DNA from: Pseudomaricurvus sp965662505
GTDB taxonomy: Bacteria > Pseudomonadota > Gammaproteobacteria > Pseudomonadales > Cellvibrionaceae
Length of the DNA: 6,745 bases
NCBI RefSeq assembly: GCF_965662505.1
Contig: NZ_CBFIHX010000150.1
Coordinates: 1 to 6,745 of the forward strand
Reading direction: 5' to 3'
Part shown: positions 1 to 6,481 of the stretch, in pieces
How the letters are laid out: each line of letters opens with the position of its first letter
How positions within the stretch are numbered: the first letter of the stretch is position 1
Translations under genes and position numbers: made by a program
Notes under the pieces: generated by a model
Database searches by the model: none
Seen by the model: the letters and a program-made list of their open reading frames with translations, nothing else
What the model was told of the DNA's origin: nothing

Positions 1-1362
1 ACTTATAGCGAACTGAATCGCAGCCTCACGATCTGTCATTCGATGAACACGTTCTGGATGATCAAAACCAACCATCACATCATCCAGAATACTGTCTGGG
101 TTTTCAGTGCGGGGATTATCGCTGGTCAACACAATCTCATCCGCAATTTTTTCTGCGACAGCGGCCATCAAGGGGCGCTTGCCGGTATCGCGATCACCAC
201 CACAACCAAACACGCACCAAAGACGCTGCTTGCTGTGCTGACGAATGGCAGACAACACCGATTCAAGTGCGTCAGCGGTATGGGCAAAATCCACCAATAC
301 CGTCAGCTCAGCATCTTTACTGACCAATTCCAGACGCCCCGCCACTGGTTCCAAGTCTTGCAGCTTCGCAACCAATTTCCGAGCCGGAAGACCCAGAGCA
401 CATCCACTGGCGACGATTGCCAGCAGGTTTTGCAAATTAAACTCACCCCAAACGGACAGATTCACAGGAAACTGGCCTTCCGGAGTGCACAAGTTCGCAG
501 TGACACCTTCCGGTGAATACTGAATAGCGTCAAAGCTAAAATCTGCCTCTTCACGTAAACCGTAGGTCAGCAACTGAGTGTTATCTGACAGTGCCTGCAT
601 AAACGTCCCGGCAAATACGTCGTCGACGTTAATAACGGCCGCGCGCAGGCTCTCGAATGCCATAAGCTGTGCTTTGCTGGCAACGTAGCTGGCCATATCA
701 CCGTGGTAATCCAGATGATCACGACCAATATTGGTGTAGACGGCAACGTCAAACTCGACTGCCGCAACCCGCCCCTGATCCTAACTATGAGAAGAAGCCT
801 CCATCACCACGAATTTGGCGCCCTCATCACGCAACCCTGATAGCACTCGCTGAGCTGCTATGGCGTCAGGAGTAGTCAGACCGGTATTGATCATCGTGCT
901 GCCAACCAGGCCATACCCAAGCGTGCCTACAGAGCCCGCCGGGGAGTCTTCGGTATTCAATAACTGTGCTAACCAATGGCTACAGGTGGTTTTTCCGTTT
1001 GTACCAGTGATGGCCACCATCGACATGTCCCGCGATGGATTGCCATACCAGCTACCCGCCAGCGAACTGAGCCGTTGACGTAAATTTGGTAAGGCAATAT
1101 GGCAAACACCGTCAGCCAACGCCGATGAGGCTTCCGCATCCCCTTCCGACAAAACCAGAGCCGCACCATTCGTCAGCGCAGCATCAATAAATTTTGTTCC
1201 ATTCAGCTCAGAGCCAGATAGCGCCACGAAGGTGTCTCCACGGCTTACTTGACGACTATCCAATACAAGCGGACCCACCGGATGATCTTCTAATGCTGAC
1301 AACGACAAGTCGGGCAGCAATTGCCCGAGGGTTGGATAAGTCGTTCCGACGTGCTGGCTCAT
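1..1362 (-). CDS. murE: UDP-MurNAc-L-Ala-D-Glu:meso-diaminopimelate ligase, interrupted by one in-frame TAG; C-terminus outside window
   Basis: Cytoplasmic Mur ligase that uses ATP to add meso-diaminopimelate to UDP-MurNAc-L-Ala-D-Glu. Numbering from ATG 1362: DSR at 35-37 in the UDP-sugar-binding domain; ATP P-loop GTNGKTT at 120-126; ExSSH at 188-192; DHLDYHG at 215-221; DFAHT at 358-362; GCGGDRD at 386-392; and the meso-DAP-selecting DNPR at 415-418. Codon 194 (783-781) is TAG, where relatives have Leu (SSHxLxQGR). I translated the frame by hand from the TAG to position 1: 260 codons with no further stop or frameshift, and all late motifs intact. About 40 residues are missing past the window edge, judged by E. 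coli MurE (495 aa). ATG 1362 overlaps the ftsI stop (TGATG). A GTG at 1365 is an alternative start, and it sits at better spacing from GGGAG (8 versus 11 nt). If the TAG is real and read as stop, the product is a 193-residue fragment cut inside the ATPase domain and almost certainly inactive. Confidence 0.93.
781..783 (-). other. In-frame amber codon inside murE
   Basis: The minus strand reads CAT AGT TAG GAT CAG GGG CGG, that is H-S-stop-D-Q-G-R. Family members have Leu at this point (for example SSHALDQGRV-type sequence in pseudomonads). TTG to TAG is a single substitution, and the frame is kept on both sides. I see no frameshift, insertion or other decay nearby. Confidence 0.95.
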
Positions 1363-3143
1363 CACGATAAGGGCTCCCGATGGTTTTTCGGTTCACTAGC
1401 CACTTTCGCTTTCTCTTGATGATTCACTTCTGGCGGTACATGCATCAAACGTAGAGCCCCTTCCGCCACTTTGGAAAACACCGGAGCAGCGACTTCGCCA
1501 CCGTGATATTTACCGGAAGACGGGTCTTCTATATTCACCACCACCACAATTCGAGGATTATCCGCTGGAGCCATACCCGCAAATACCGAACGGTAACGGT
1601 TGTAGACATATCCCTCTTTACCGACCTTGTGAACTGTTCCAGTCTTGCCGGCTGCCGGATACGCCTCAATTTGAGCTTTACGGGCGGTACCCGTTGAGCC
1701 CATTACGGTTTTCAGCATATCCACGACATCGTGAGAAATCTGAGAAGTCACGACTTGATCGCCCAACTCATCCGCACTCAGGTCACTCTTCTTGTCATCA
1801 CTCAAACGCAACAGGCTAACCGGTTTTTTAACACCGTAATTCGCGACCACACCGTAGGCCTGGGCCAGCTGCAAAGCAGTCGCGCTCATACCATATCCGA
1901 ACGCGAAGTTGGCACGTTCAATATCGCTCCAACGACTCCGGCTTGGCAGTACACCGACGCCTTCACCAGGAAAACCCACACCTGTTCCCTGACCGAAGCC
2001 CAACCGATAAAACATGTTGCGAACTACATCCGGCTCCAGATCCAGAGCCACCTTACTGATACCAACCTGACTGGATTTGGTAATGACTTTGGTGAGATCA
2101 ATAACACCGTAGTTAACTGGGTCCAGCAGCGTCTTTTTACCCACACGGATATAACCTGGACTGGTATCAATCATGGTGTGCGGGTGGTAACGGCCGCTTT
2201 CCAGAGCTGCCAGTACGGTTAAAGGCTTCATTGTAGAGCCCGGTTCAAACTGATCGGTAATGGCCCGGTTCCTCAGCGCCGACACTTTAATACCTGTGCG
2301 GTCATTGGGGTTATACGAAGGCTGATTGACCATTGCCAATACTTCACCGGTCTTGACATCCAACATCACCAGACTGCCCGAAGATGCCTGATTTTCTGCC
2401 ACTGCCTGCTTCAGCTCCCGATACGCCAGGTACTGTAAACGCAGATCAATACTCAGATGAATATCTTTACCCGCTTCAGGCGCTTTAAGTTGTCCATCAT
2501 CTTTAATGACTCGGCCCTTGCGATCTTTCAATACGCGCTTGGAACCCGAGTGACCAGATAACCAATCGTTGTAGGCGAGTTCAATACCTTCCTGGCCGCG
2601 TTCATCGATATTGGTGAACCCAACCAGATGTGAAGTTACTTCGCCCGCAGGATAAAAGCGCTGATATTCGGTACGGCCATAAACACCCGACCAGCGGTTG
2701 GCAAGAATATTCTCAGCCTTTTGAGGCGGCATATTGCGCTTTAAATACACAAATTCTTTGTGCTGATAGCGCTCCAGCTTTTTACGCAAGCCAACTTCTG
2801 AAACATCCAGAGCTTCGGCCAAAGCCGCAACCTCAACAGCATCCGACTTGAGCTCTGAAGGATTCGCCCATAGCGACACCAAAGGAGTGCTCACCGCCAA
2901 AGGCTCACCTTTACGATCGGTAATCACACCGCGGTGCGCTGGAATCACTTCGGTACGCACAGTGCGGGCATCGCCCTGCCCCTGCAGGAACTCAAACCCC
3001 TTATCTTCACCCGGCACAACCTGCAGCAAAGCAACGTGCCACAGCAACGCCGCCATCAGCACAGCCAACAACAACACCGCCAGCGCAAAGCGCCAGCGGG
3101 CAATCGTCACTGTCTGAACGGTCTGGCGAGAGTTGCGACTCAT
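1362..3143 (-). CDS. ftsI: Peptidoglycan D,D-transpeptidase FtsI (PBP3), septal cell-wall synthesis
   Basis: Class B penicillin-binding protein that crosslinks septal peptidoglycan with FtsW in the divisome. It has 593 residues (E. coli 588). There is a short cytoplasmic N-terminus, one membrane anchor at about 16-42, then a periplasmic part. The class B dimerisation-domain signature HRGVITDRKGEPLAVS is at 70-85. The transpeptidase domain begins near 255 and contains the catalytic SxxK as STMK (303-306), the SxN position as S357-S358-Q359, and the KTGT box at 500-503. Gln at the third position of SxN is unusual, as the well-known enterobacterial and Pseudomonas proteins have SSN; its codon is CAG at 2069-2067. 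The start ATG overlaps the ftsL stop by 4 nt (ATGA) and no strong ribosome site precedes it, which suggests translational coupling to ftsL. The stop TGA overlaps the murE start. Identity is secure. Confidence 0.97.
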   Translation of the reverse strand: MSRNSRQTVQTVTIARWRFALAVLLLAVLMAALLWHVALLQVVPGEDKGFEFLQGQGDARTVRTEVIPAHRGVITDRKGEPLAVSTPLVSLWANPSELKSDAVEVAALAEALDVSEVGLRKKLERYQHKEFVYLKRNMPPQKAENILANRWSGVYGRTEYQRFYPAGEVTSHLVGFTNIDERGQEGIELAYNDWLSGHSGSKRVLKDRKGRVIKDDGQLKAPEAGKDIHLSIDLRLQYLAYRELKQAVAENQASSGSLVMLDVKTGEVLAMVNQPSYNPNDRTGIKVSALRNRAITDQFEPGSTMKPLTVLAALESGRYHPHTMIDTSPGYIRVGKKTLLDPVNYGVIDLTKVITKSSQVGISKVALDLEPDVVRNMFYRLGFGQGTGVGFPGEGVGVLPSRSRWSDIERANFAFGYGMSATALQLAQAYGVVANYGVKKPVSLLRLSDDKKSDLSADELGDQVVTSQISHDVVDMLKTVMGSTGTARKAQIEAYPAAGKTGTVHKVGKEGYVYNRYRSVFAGMAPADNPRIVVVVNIEDPSSGKYHGGEVAAPVFSKVAEGALRLMHVPPEVNHQEKAKVASEPKNHREPLS

Positions 3144-3457
3144 TTAGTCACCACCACCAGTTTTTCGCCTCGGGGAATAATCATATTCAGCTTACTTTTA
3201 GCTTCCTTTTCAATACGGCTGTAGGCCGACCACGCGCTGTGCTCGAGCAGGTATTGCCCCCACTGAACATGCAACTGAGCCGCTTCGCGACGCATAACTT
3301 CCAATTCATTTAAACGAGTTCTGGATTCGTGAGTACTGCGAACCACGCCAAGTGCACTGGCCAACACCAAAACCCACAACAGCAACAACACAGACCACTG
3401 CTGCTTGCTGCTCAGAGCCTTGACGCTAACTTTGTCAGTTTTTAAAGCACTCACCAC
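3140..3457 (-). CDS. ftsL: Cell division protein FtsL
   Basis: Small bitopic divisome protein that forms the FtsQLB complex and helps activate FtsWI. It has 105 residues, slightly shorter than E. coli FtsL (121). Layout: a basic cytoplasmic tail of about 20 residues, a hydrophobic segment at about 21-40 (WSVLLLLWVLVLASALGVV), then a periplasmic leucine-zipper-like coiled coil (about 43-85). The conserved family ending reads WSAYSRIEKEAKSKLNM, followed by IIPRGEK. The identification rests on this architecture and on position between rsmH and ftsI. The start is one of two adjacent GTG codons (3457 or 3454). GGTGA lies 3 nt before the first and 6 nt before the second, so the second may be used. 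It lies 23 nt after rsmH and overlaps ftsI by 4 nt. Confidence 0.93.
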   Translation of the reverse strand: MVSALKTDKVSVKALSSKQQWSVLLLLWVLVLASALGVVRSTHESRTRLNELEVMRREAAQLHVQWGQYLLEHSAWSAYSRIEKEAKSKLNMIIPRGEKLVVVTK

Positions 3458-3480
3458 TGTTCACCGTCACCAGAAAATCG

Positions 3481-4425
3481 TTATTGTATTTTTTCTGCAA
3501 CACGCATGATTGCACTTCGTGACCGCACATTTGCATTGACTTCATCGTCCTGCGCACGCACAGCTTTGCCTTTTGATTTCAGGCGTTTATTCAATTCGGA
3601 GTCCATAATGGGCAAACCCGCCGGCACATCCAGACCACGCTCCTGACGACGAATGAAACGTTTTACAATTCGGTCTTCCAGTGAGTGGAAACTGATTACA
3701 ACCAGACGACCACCAGGCTTTAACACTTCCAGCGCCTGATCCAGCAAAGACTCCAGATCGCCCAGTTCGTTATTGATTTCGATACGAATCGCCTGAAACA
3801 CACGAGTTGCCGGATTTTTGCCTTTCTCCCAAGCCGGATTGGCTTCGGCGACCACTTTGGACAAATCCAGAGTTCTCTCGAAAGGACGATCCACGCGGCG
3901 CTTAACAATGGCATTGGCAATACGCTTGGCAAAACGCTCTTCGCCATAGCTTTTGAACACCCGCACCATCTCTTCTTCGTCGGCGCCATTCACCCAGTCC
4001 GCTGCACTCTGACCGCGCGTCGTATCCATGCGCATATCCAGAGGACCATCATTGAGGAAACTGAATCCGCGCTCGGCAACATCCAACTGCGGAGACGACA
4101 CCCCCAAATCCACCAACAAACCATCCAGTTTGCCTTCCAGATCACGCTGCGCCATAAACGACTGCAGCTCGGCAAACGAACCATGCTCAATTTCAAATCT
4201 GGGATCTTCTGCATGAAGCTGCTGACCGGCAGCGATTGCTACCGGGTCTTTATCAATGCCAATCAGCCGACCTTCAGTTGCCAGGCTTTTCAACAGCAAA
4301 CGACTGTGGCCGCCTCGACCAAAGGTACCGTCGACGTACACGCCGGCTGGATCTGTCACCAGGGAATCTACCGCCTCTTGCAGCAGGACCGTGATGTGCT
4401 TATCACTCAGTTGCTCTTCGCTCAT
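3481..4425 (-). CDS. rsmH: 16S rRNA (cytosine1402-N4)-methyltransferase RsmH
   Basis: SAM-dependent enzyme (formerly MraW) that methylates N4 of C1402 in the 16S rRNA decoding centre. It has 314 residues from ATG 4425, matching E. coli (313). Motifs in order: HITVLLQEAVD (10-20), SAM-binding DGTFGRGGHS (32-41), GIDKDP (56-61), the DGLLVDLGVSSPQLD catalytic-region signature (101-115), RGFSF then GPLDMRMD (to 134), ATRVFQAIRIEIN in the last third, SFHSLEDRIVKRF, and C-terminal RSRSAIMRVAEK. An in-frame TTG at 4437 would add four residues. I prefer the ATG because GAG lies about 7 nt before it and nothing like a ribosome site precedes the TTG. The gap from the mraZ stop is 23 nt. It ends with TAA. 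Confidence 0.97.
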   Translation of the reverse strand: MSEEQLSDKHITVLLQEAVDSLVTDPAGVYVDGTFGRGGHSRLLLKSLATEGRLIGIDKDPVAIAAGQQLHAEDPRFEIEHGSFAELQSFMAQRDLEGKLDGLLVDLGVSSPQLDVAERGFSFLNDGPLDMRMDTTRGQSAADWVNGADEEEMVRVFKSYGEERFAKRIANAIVKRRVDRPFERTLDLSKVVAEANPAWEKGKNPATRVFQAIRIEINNELGDLESLLDQALEVLKPGGRLVVISFHSLEDRIVKRFIRRQERGLDVPAGLPIMDSELNKRLKSKGKAVRAQDDEVNANVRSRSAIMRVAEKIQ

Positions 4426-4448
4426 GCCAATTCTCAACAGTTAAGAAG

Positions 4449-4889
4449 TTATAAAGACAAGCTCTGCAGCTCGTCCGGCAGCGGTGCATCGTCGTGTTCA
4501 TCCAGCAGAGCGTTCCAATCTTCTTCGCTCCACAATTCGGCCTTCTCATTCAGGCCTACCAGTACCAGTTTCTTATCCAGATTCGCGTAATCACGCAAAA
4601 TGGACGGCAACAACACCCGGCCATTACCATCCAACTCCAATTCCGTTGCATTTCCCAATACCAGACGCTGCAAACGGCGCACTTGCTTATGACCGTTTGG
4701 CAGGGCGCTGATTTTCGCGCTCACTTCACGCCACTGGGGCTCGGGATAGATATTCAGACATTTTTCATAGGGGTTGGCGGTGATAACCACACGTCCGTTA
4801 CAGGCAGCCGCCAGCAGATCGCGATACTTGCTCGGTATCGCCATCCGCCCTTTTGCATCCATATTGATGGACTGACTGCCTTGAAACAC
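4449..4889 (-). CDS. mraZ: Transcriptional regulator MraZ
   Basis: Ring-forming DNA-binding protein related to AbrB/SpoVT that represses its own dcw operon. It has 146 residues, near the usual 150. It shows the duplicated MraZ fold, with a DxxxR motif in each half: DAKGR at 11-15 and DGNGR at 87-91, each followed by a hydrophobic strand and Pro (MAIP, VLLP). The start is GTG at 4889. A strong GGGGA lies 6 nt upstream and the product begins MFQGSQSINMDAKGR, as expected for the family. It is first in the operon, about 90 nt downstream of a sigma-70 promoter whose early transcribed region holds the likely MraZ boxes. It ends with TAA. Confidence 0.97.
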   Translation of the reverse strand: MFQGSQSINMDAKGRMAIPSKYRDLLAAACNGRVVITANPYEKCLNIYPEPQWREVSAKISALPNGHKQVRRLQRLVLGNATELELDGNGRVLLPSILRDYANLDKKLVLVGLNEKAELWSEEDWNALLDEHDDAPLPDELQSLSL

Positions 4890-4943
4890 GCTGTTTCCCC
4901 AAGTTGGGATTGGTCCGGATTACCACTCACCGACACCAATCAT

Positions 4944-4987
4944 CCACAAAAATACACTTTTAACCACTTTCTACCACACACTGCCAC
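4944..4987 (-). promoter_or_regulatory. Candidate MraZ operator: five direct boxes, 10-nt period
   Basis: On the minus strand GTGG starts at 4987, 4977, 4967 and 4947, and GTGT at 4957, so five boxes sit at exact 10-nt steps. Boxes three and four read AAAGTGG and AAAGTGT. MraZ is known to bind short direct repeats with about one helical turn of spacing upstream of its own gene (TGGG-type in E. coli, AAAGTG-type in Mollicutes). The first box overlaps the -10 of the predicted promoter and the rest cover the start of transcription, which fits repression. A further GTGG at 4926 is one base out of phase. Binding is inferred, not shown. Confidence 0.8.
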
Positions 4988-5013
4988 TATAAATCTGCAC
5001 AGGGCAAAGTCAA
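4986..5013 (-). promoter_or_regulatory. Predicted sigma-70 promoter of the mra/dcw operon
   Basis: TTGACT (5013-5008), a 16-nt spacer, then TATAGT (4991-4986). The predicted transcription start is near 4979, leaving about a 90-nt leader before the mraZ GTG. Both hexamers are close to consensus (five of six each), and the site is where the mra promoter lies in relatives. Confidence 0.75.
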
Positions 5014-5131
5014 GGAAATAGGATGGTAAAATCAGCAATAAAGAAGGGAATTTCGGGAAACTTGCAGCGATCATTCAAAACCGAAAAGTTTTAAAGACAA
5101 GGAAACTCAATAAAACCAAGACGATAGAAAG

Positions 5132-5158
5132 CAAACTTAAAGTAATACATTAAGTTTG
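5132..5158. repeat. AT-rich inverted repeat, 9-bp perfect arms
   Basis: CAAACTTAA (5132-5140) and TTAAGTTTG (5150-5158) are exact reverse complements around a 9-nt loop. On the minus strand it is followed by CTTTCT only, so it is at best a weak terminator. It lies in the AT-rich gap between rnpB and the mra promoter. Confidence 0.55.
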
Positions 5159-5180
5159 AGACTATTTGCTTTGATTTGAA

Positions 5181-5206
5181 TATGTCTCTTATGAAAAAGG
5201 GACATA
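5181..5206 (+). repeat. Inverted repeat, 10-bp stem with one wobble
   Basis: TATGTCTCTT (5181-5190) pairs with AAGGGACATA (5197-5206) around ATGAAA. The T·G pair works in plus-strand RNA but becomes an A·C mismatch on the minus strand. The minus strand can instead fold CTTATG/CATAAG around a loop holding TTTTT. No T-run follows on either strand, so its role is unclear. Confidence 0.45.
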
Positions 5207-5210
5207 AGAT

Positions 5211-5225
5211 GGGGAGAACACCCCC
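5211..5225 (-). repeat. Short GC hairpin downstream of rnpB
   Basis: In minus-strand RNA, GGGGG (5225-5221) pairs with UCCCC (5215-5211), including one G·U, around a 5-nt loop. It could add to termination of rnpB readthrough, but the nearest T-run (CCCTTTTT) begins more than 10 nt further on. Confidence 0.35.
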
Positions 5226-5234
5226 TTCAGAAAC

Positions 5235-5271
5235 CCTCGCCAACAGCGCCTAAAGCGCACTGCTCGCAAGG
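5235..5271 (-). terminator. Candidate rnpB terminator hairpin
   Basis: In minus-strand RNA the arm CCTTGCGAGCAGTGC (5271-5257) pairs with GCGCTGTTGGCGAGG (5249-5235) around a 7-nt loop. The 15 positions include three G·U pairs and one G·G mismatch. It begins about 10 nt past the mature RNase P RNA end. The following bases (GTTTCT) are only moderately U-rich, so it may be an inefficient terminator or a 3' precursor structure removed on maturation. Confidence 0.55.
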
Positions 5272-5280
5272 TCAGAATTT

Positions 5281-5652
<372 letters not shown>

Positions 5653-5660
5653 AGAAGAGA

Positions 5661-5689
5661 AGATTAGCGCCAGGATCAAGAAACTGCAA
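5661..5689 (-). promoter_or_regulatory. Predicted sigma-70 promoter of rnpB
   Basis: TTGCAG (5689-5684), exactly 17 nt, then TAATCT (5666-5661). The predicted start, about 5654, falls within two bases of the P1-defined 5' end of the RNase P RNA, so promoter and RNA boundaries support each other. Confidence 0.8.
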
Positions 5690-5730
5690 GTACCAACTAC
5701 TCTAAGGCCTGCTGACACTAATTTAACGAT

Positions 5731-5762
5731 CCTGCTGGAGACCCTTTTTGGGTCCAGCAAGG
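5731..5762. repeat. Bulged stem-loop between the DUF6524 gene and rnpB
   Basis: GCTGG (5734-5738) pairs with CCAGC (5754-5758) and ACCC (5741-5744) with GGGT (5750-5753) around TTTTT. There is a 2-nt bulge, and an outer CCT/AGG extension. It is placed to end transcription of the minus-strand membrane-protein gene before rnpB, but no U-run follows the stem on either strand, so a terminator call is weak. Confidence 0.4.
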
Positions 5763-5845
5763 CCGGGAGGAGTGTGATGCAGCCATCTCCATAAGCAAAT
5801 GACTACAACGCTGGGCGCAAAAATGGACCCAGCCAGCGCGCTCAA

Positions 5846-6262
5846 TCAATCTTCCACGTCGTCGACATCAATCTGGCCACTCAGGCGTCTGCGAATATGA
5901 GACCAGGACATCCCCACTGCGAGAATAAAGGAAAGGATGATCAACACCACATACTCAAGGGCGTCTCTGGACTCCATGCTCAGCCATCCCCAATCGATCA
6001 ACAGCCAGACAATACAGCCACACAGCGCAACCCCCAAGATGACGCCCAGCCAGTCCAGGGCCATGAAAGTGGCTCTCAGATAAACAACCCAGGCAATCAA
6101 CAACACAACCCCGACGATTGCGACAATCGGACCAAAGGGCGTTTCAGAGCTCAAAGCCCAAGAGATATAGGAGTAACCACTGGGATTGTAGGTAGCAAAT
6201 ACCAGCACGAAAGCAAACAGCCATCGCAACATAAAGCTGCCAAAAGTAAAGGATGAAGCCAT
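5846..6262 (-). CDS. DUF6524-type four-helix inner-membrane protein, function unknown
   Basis: 138-residue hydrophobic protein. The N-terminal signature MASSFTFGSFMLRWLF, followed by ATYNPSGYSYISW, resembles the uncharacterised DUF6524 family; I recognise the family by pattern only. Predicted membrane helices are at about 10-27, 43-64, 68-89 and 98-117, with a short loop after each. The tail is RRRLSGQIDVDDVED, basic then strongly acidic and probably cytoplasmic. I chose ATG 6262 because the family signature begins there and GGA lies 10 nt upstream. ATG 6277 would add five residues, and the open frame back to 6394 lacks family-like sequence. The gene stands alone between rnpB and a divergent aminotransferase, so context gives no firm role. 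Confidence 0.8.
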   Translation of the reverse strand: MASSFTFGSFMLRWLFAFVLVFATYNPSGYSYISWALSSETPFGPIVAIVGVVLLIAWVVYLRATFMALDWLGVILGVALCGCIVWLLIDWGWLSMESRDALEYVVLIILSFILAVGMSWSHIRRRLSGQIDVDDVED

Positions 6263-6294
6263 ATCATTGTTTTCCATGTTAAATACTAGCGATG

Positions 6295-6323
6295 AATCTA
6301 GAGCACAAGAGGCAACCGGGCAA
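6295..6323 (-). promoter_or_regulatory. Possible sigma-70 promoter of the DUF6524 gene
   Basis: TTGCCC (6323-6318), 17 nt, TAGATT (6300-6295). Each hexamer matches consensus at four of six positions. The start of transcription would be near 6288, about 26 nt before ATG 6262. A modest match. Confidence 0.35.
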
Positions 6324-6355
6324 GTCAGAGTGATGTAAAAAATCGAGCCACCCAA

Positions 6356-6369
6356 GTTTAGAGCTAAAC
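6356..6369. promoter_or_regulatory. Dyad in the divergent intergenic region, possible operator
   Basis: GTTTAG (6356-6361) and CTAAAC (6364-6369) are exact reverse complements with two bases between them. It lies between the divergent DUF6524 and aminotransferase genes, upstream of both. The size suits a dimeric regulator, but a 6-bp dyad can occur by chance. Confidence 0.3.
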
Positions 6370-6481
6370 CCATTTCCCGACAGCTATGCCACACTGTTAG
6401 TTATATTCATCATCAACGGCCAGGCAACAGCCTTTGTTTACCGACCGTCCCGGCCCTTACTGATAATGCGGGAGATACTCT

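Noticed and set aside
43..516. 157-residue plus-strand open frame
   Set aside because: It is antisense to the downstream part of murE, whose frame shows conserved Mur ligase motifs throughout; the plus-strand product has no recognisable pattern.
1..780. Treating the murE part after the TAG as a separate gene with its own start
   Set aside because: The first ATG in frame after the stop lies well inside the ATPase domain, no ribosome site was noticed, and the product would lack the P-loop and UDP-binding domain. One interrupted gene explains the data better.
4426..4437. TTG start for rsmH four codons upstream
   Set aside because: No ribosome site precedes the TTG, while the ATG at 4425 has one and gives the normal family length.
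4944..4987. CRISPR-like array from the regular 10-nt repeats
   Set aside because: Repeat units are only four to seven bases and spacing is one helical turn; the position at the mraZ promoter fits a MraZ operator instead.
4494..5021. 175-residue plus-strand open frame
   Set aside because: It covers mraZ, its operator and its promoter in antisense; low-complexity product with no recognisable motif.
5156..5183. Plus-strand promoter TTGAGA/GAATAT in the AT-rich gap
   Set aside because: Weak hexamers in AT-rich sequence, and no gene or clear RNA follows on the plus strand.
6263..6394. Longer N-terminus for the DUF6524 protein starting at 6394
   Set aside because: The extra 44 residues do not resemble the family, and the candidate promoter lies inside this stretch.
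6437..6467. Promoter TTTACC/GATAAT for the aminotransferase
   Set aside because: The spacer is 19 nt, the -35 match is poor, and the start would fall almost on the ribosome site, leaving no usable leader.
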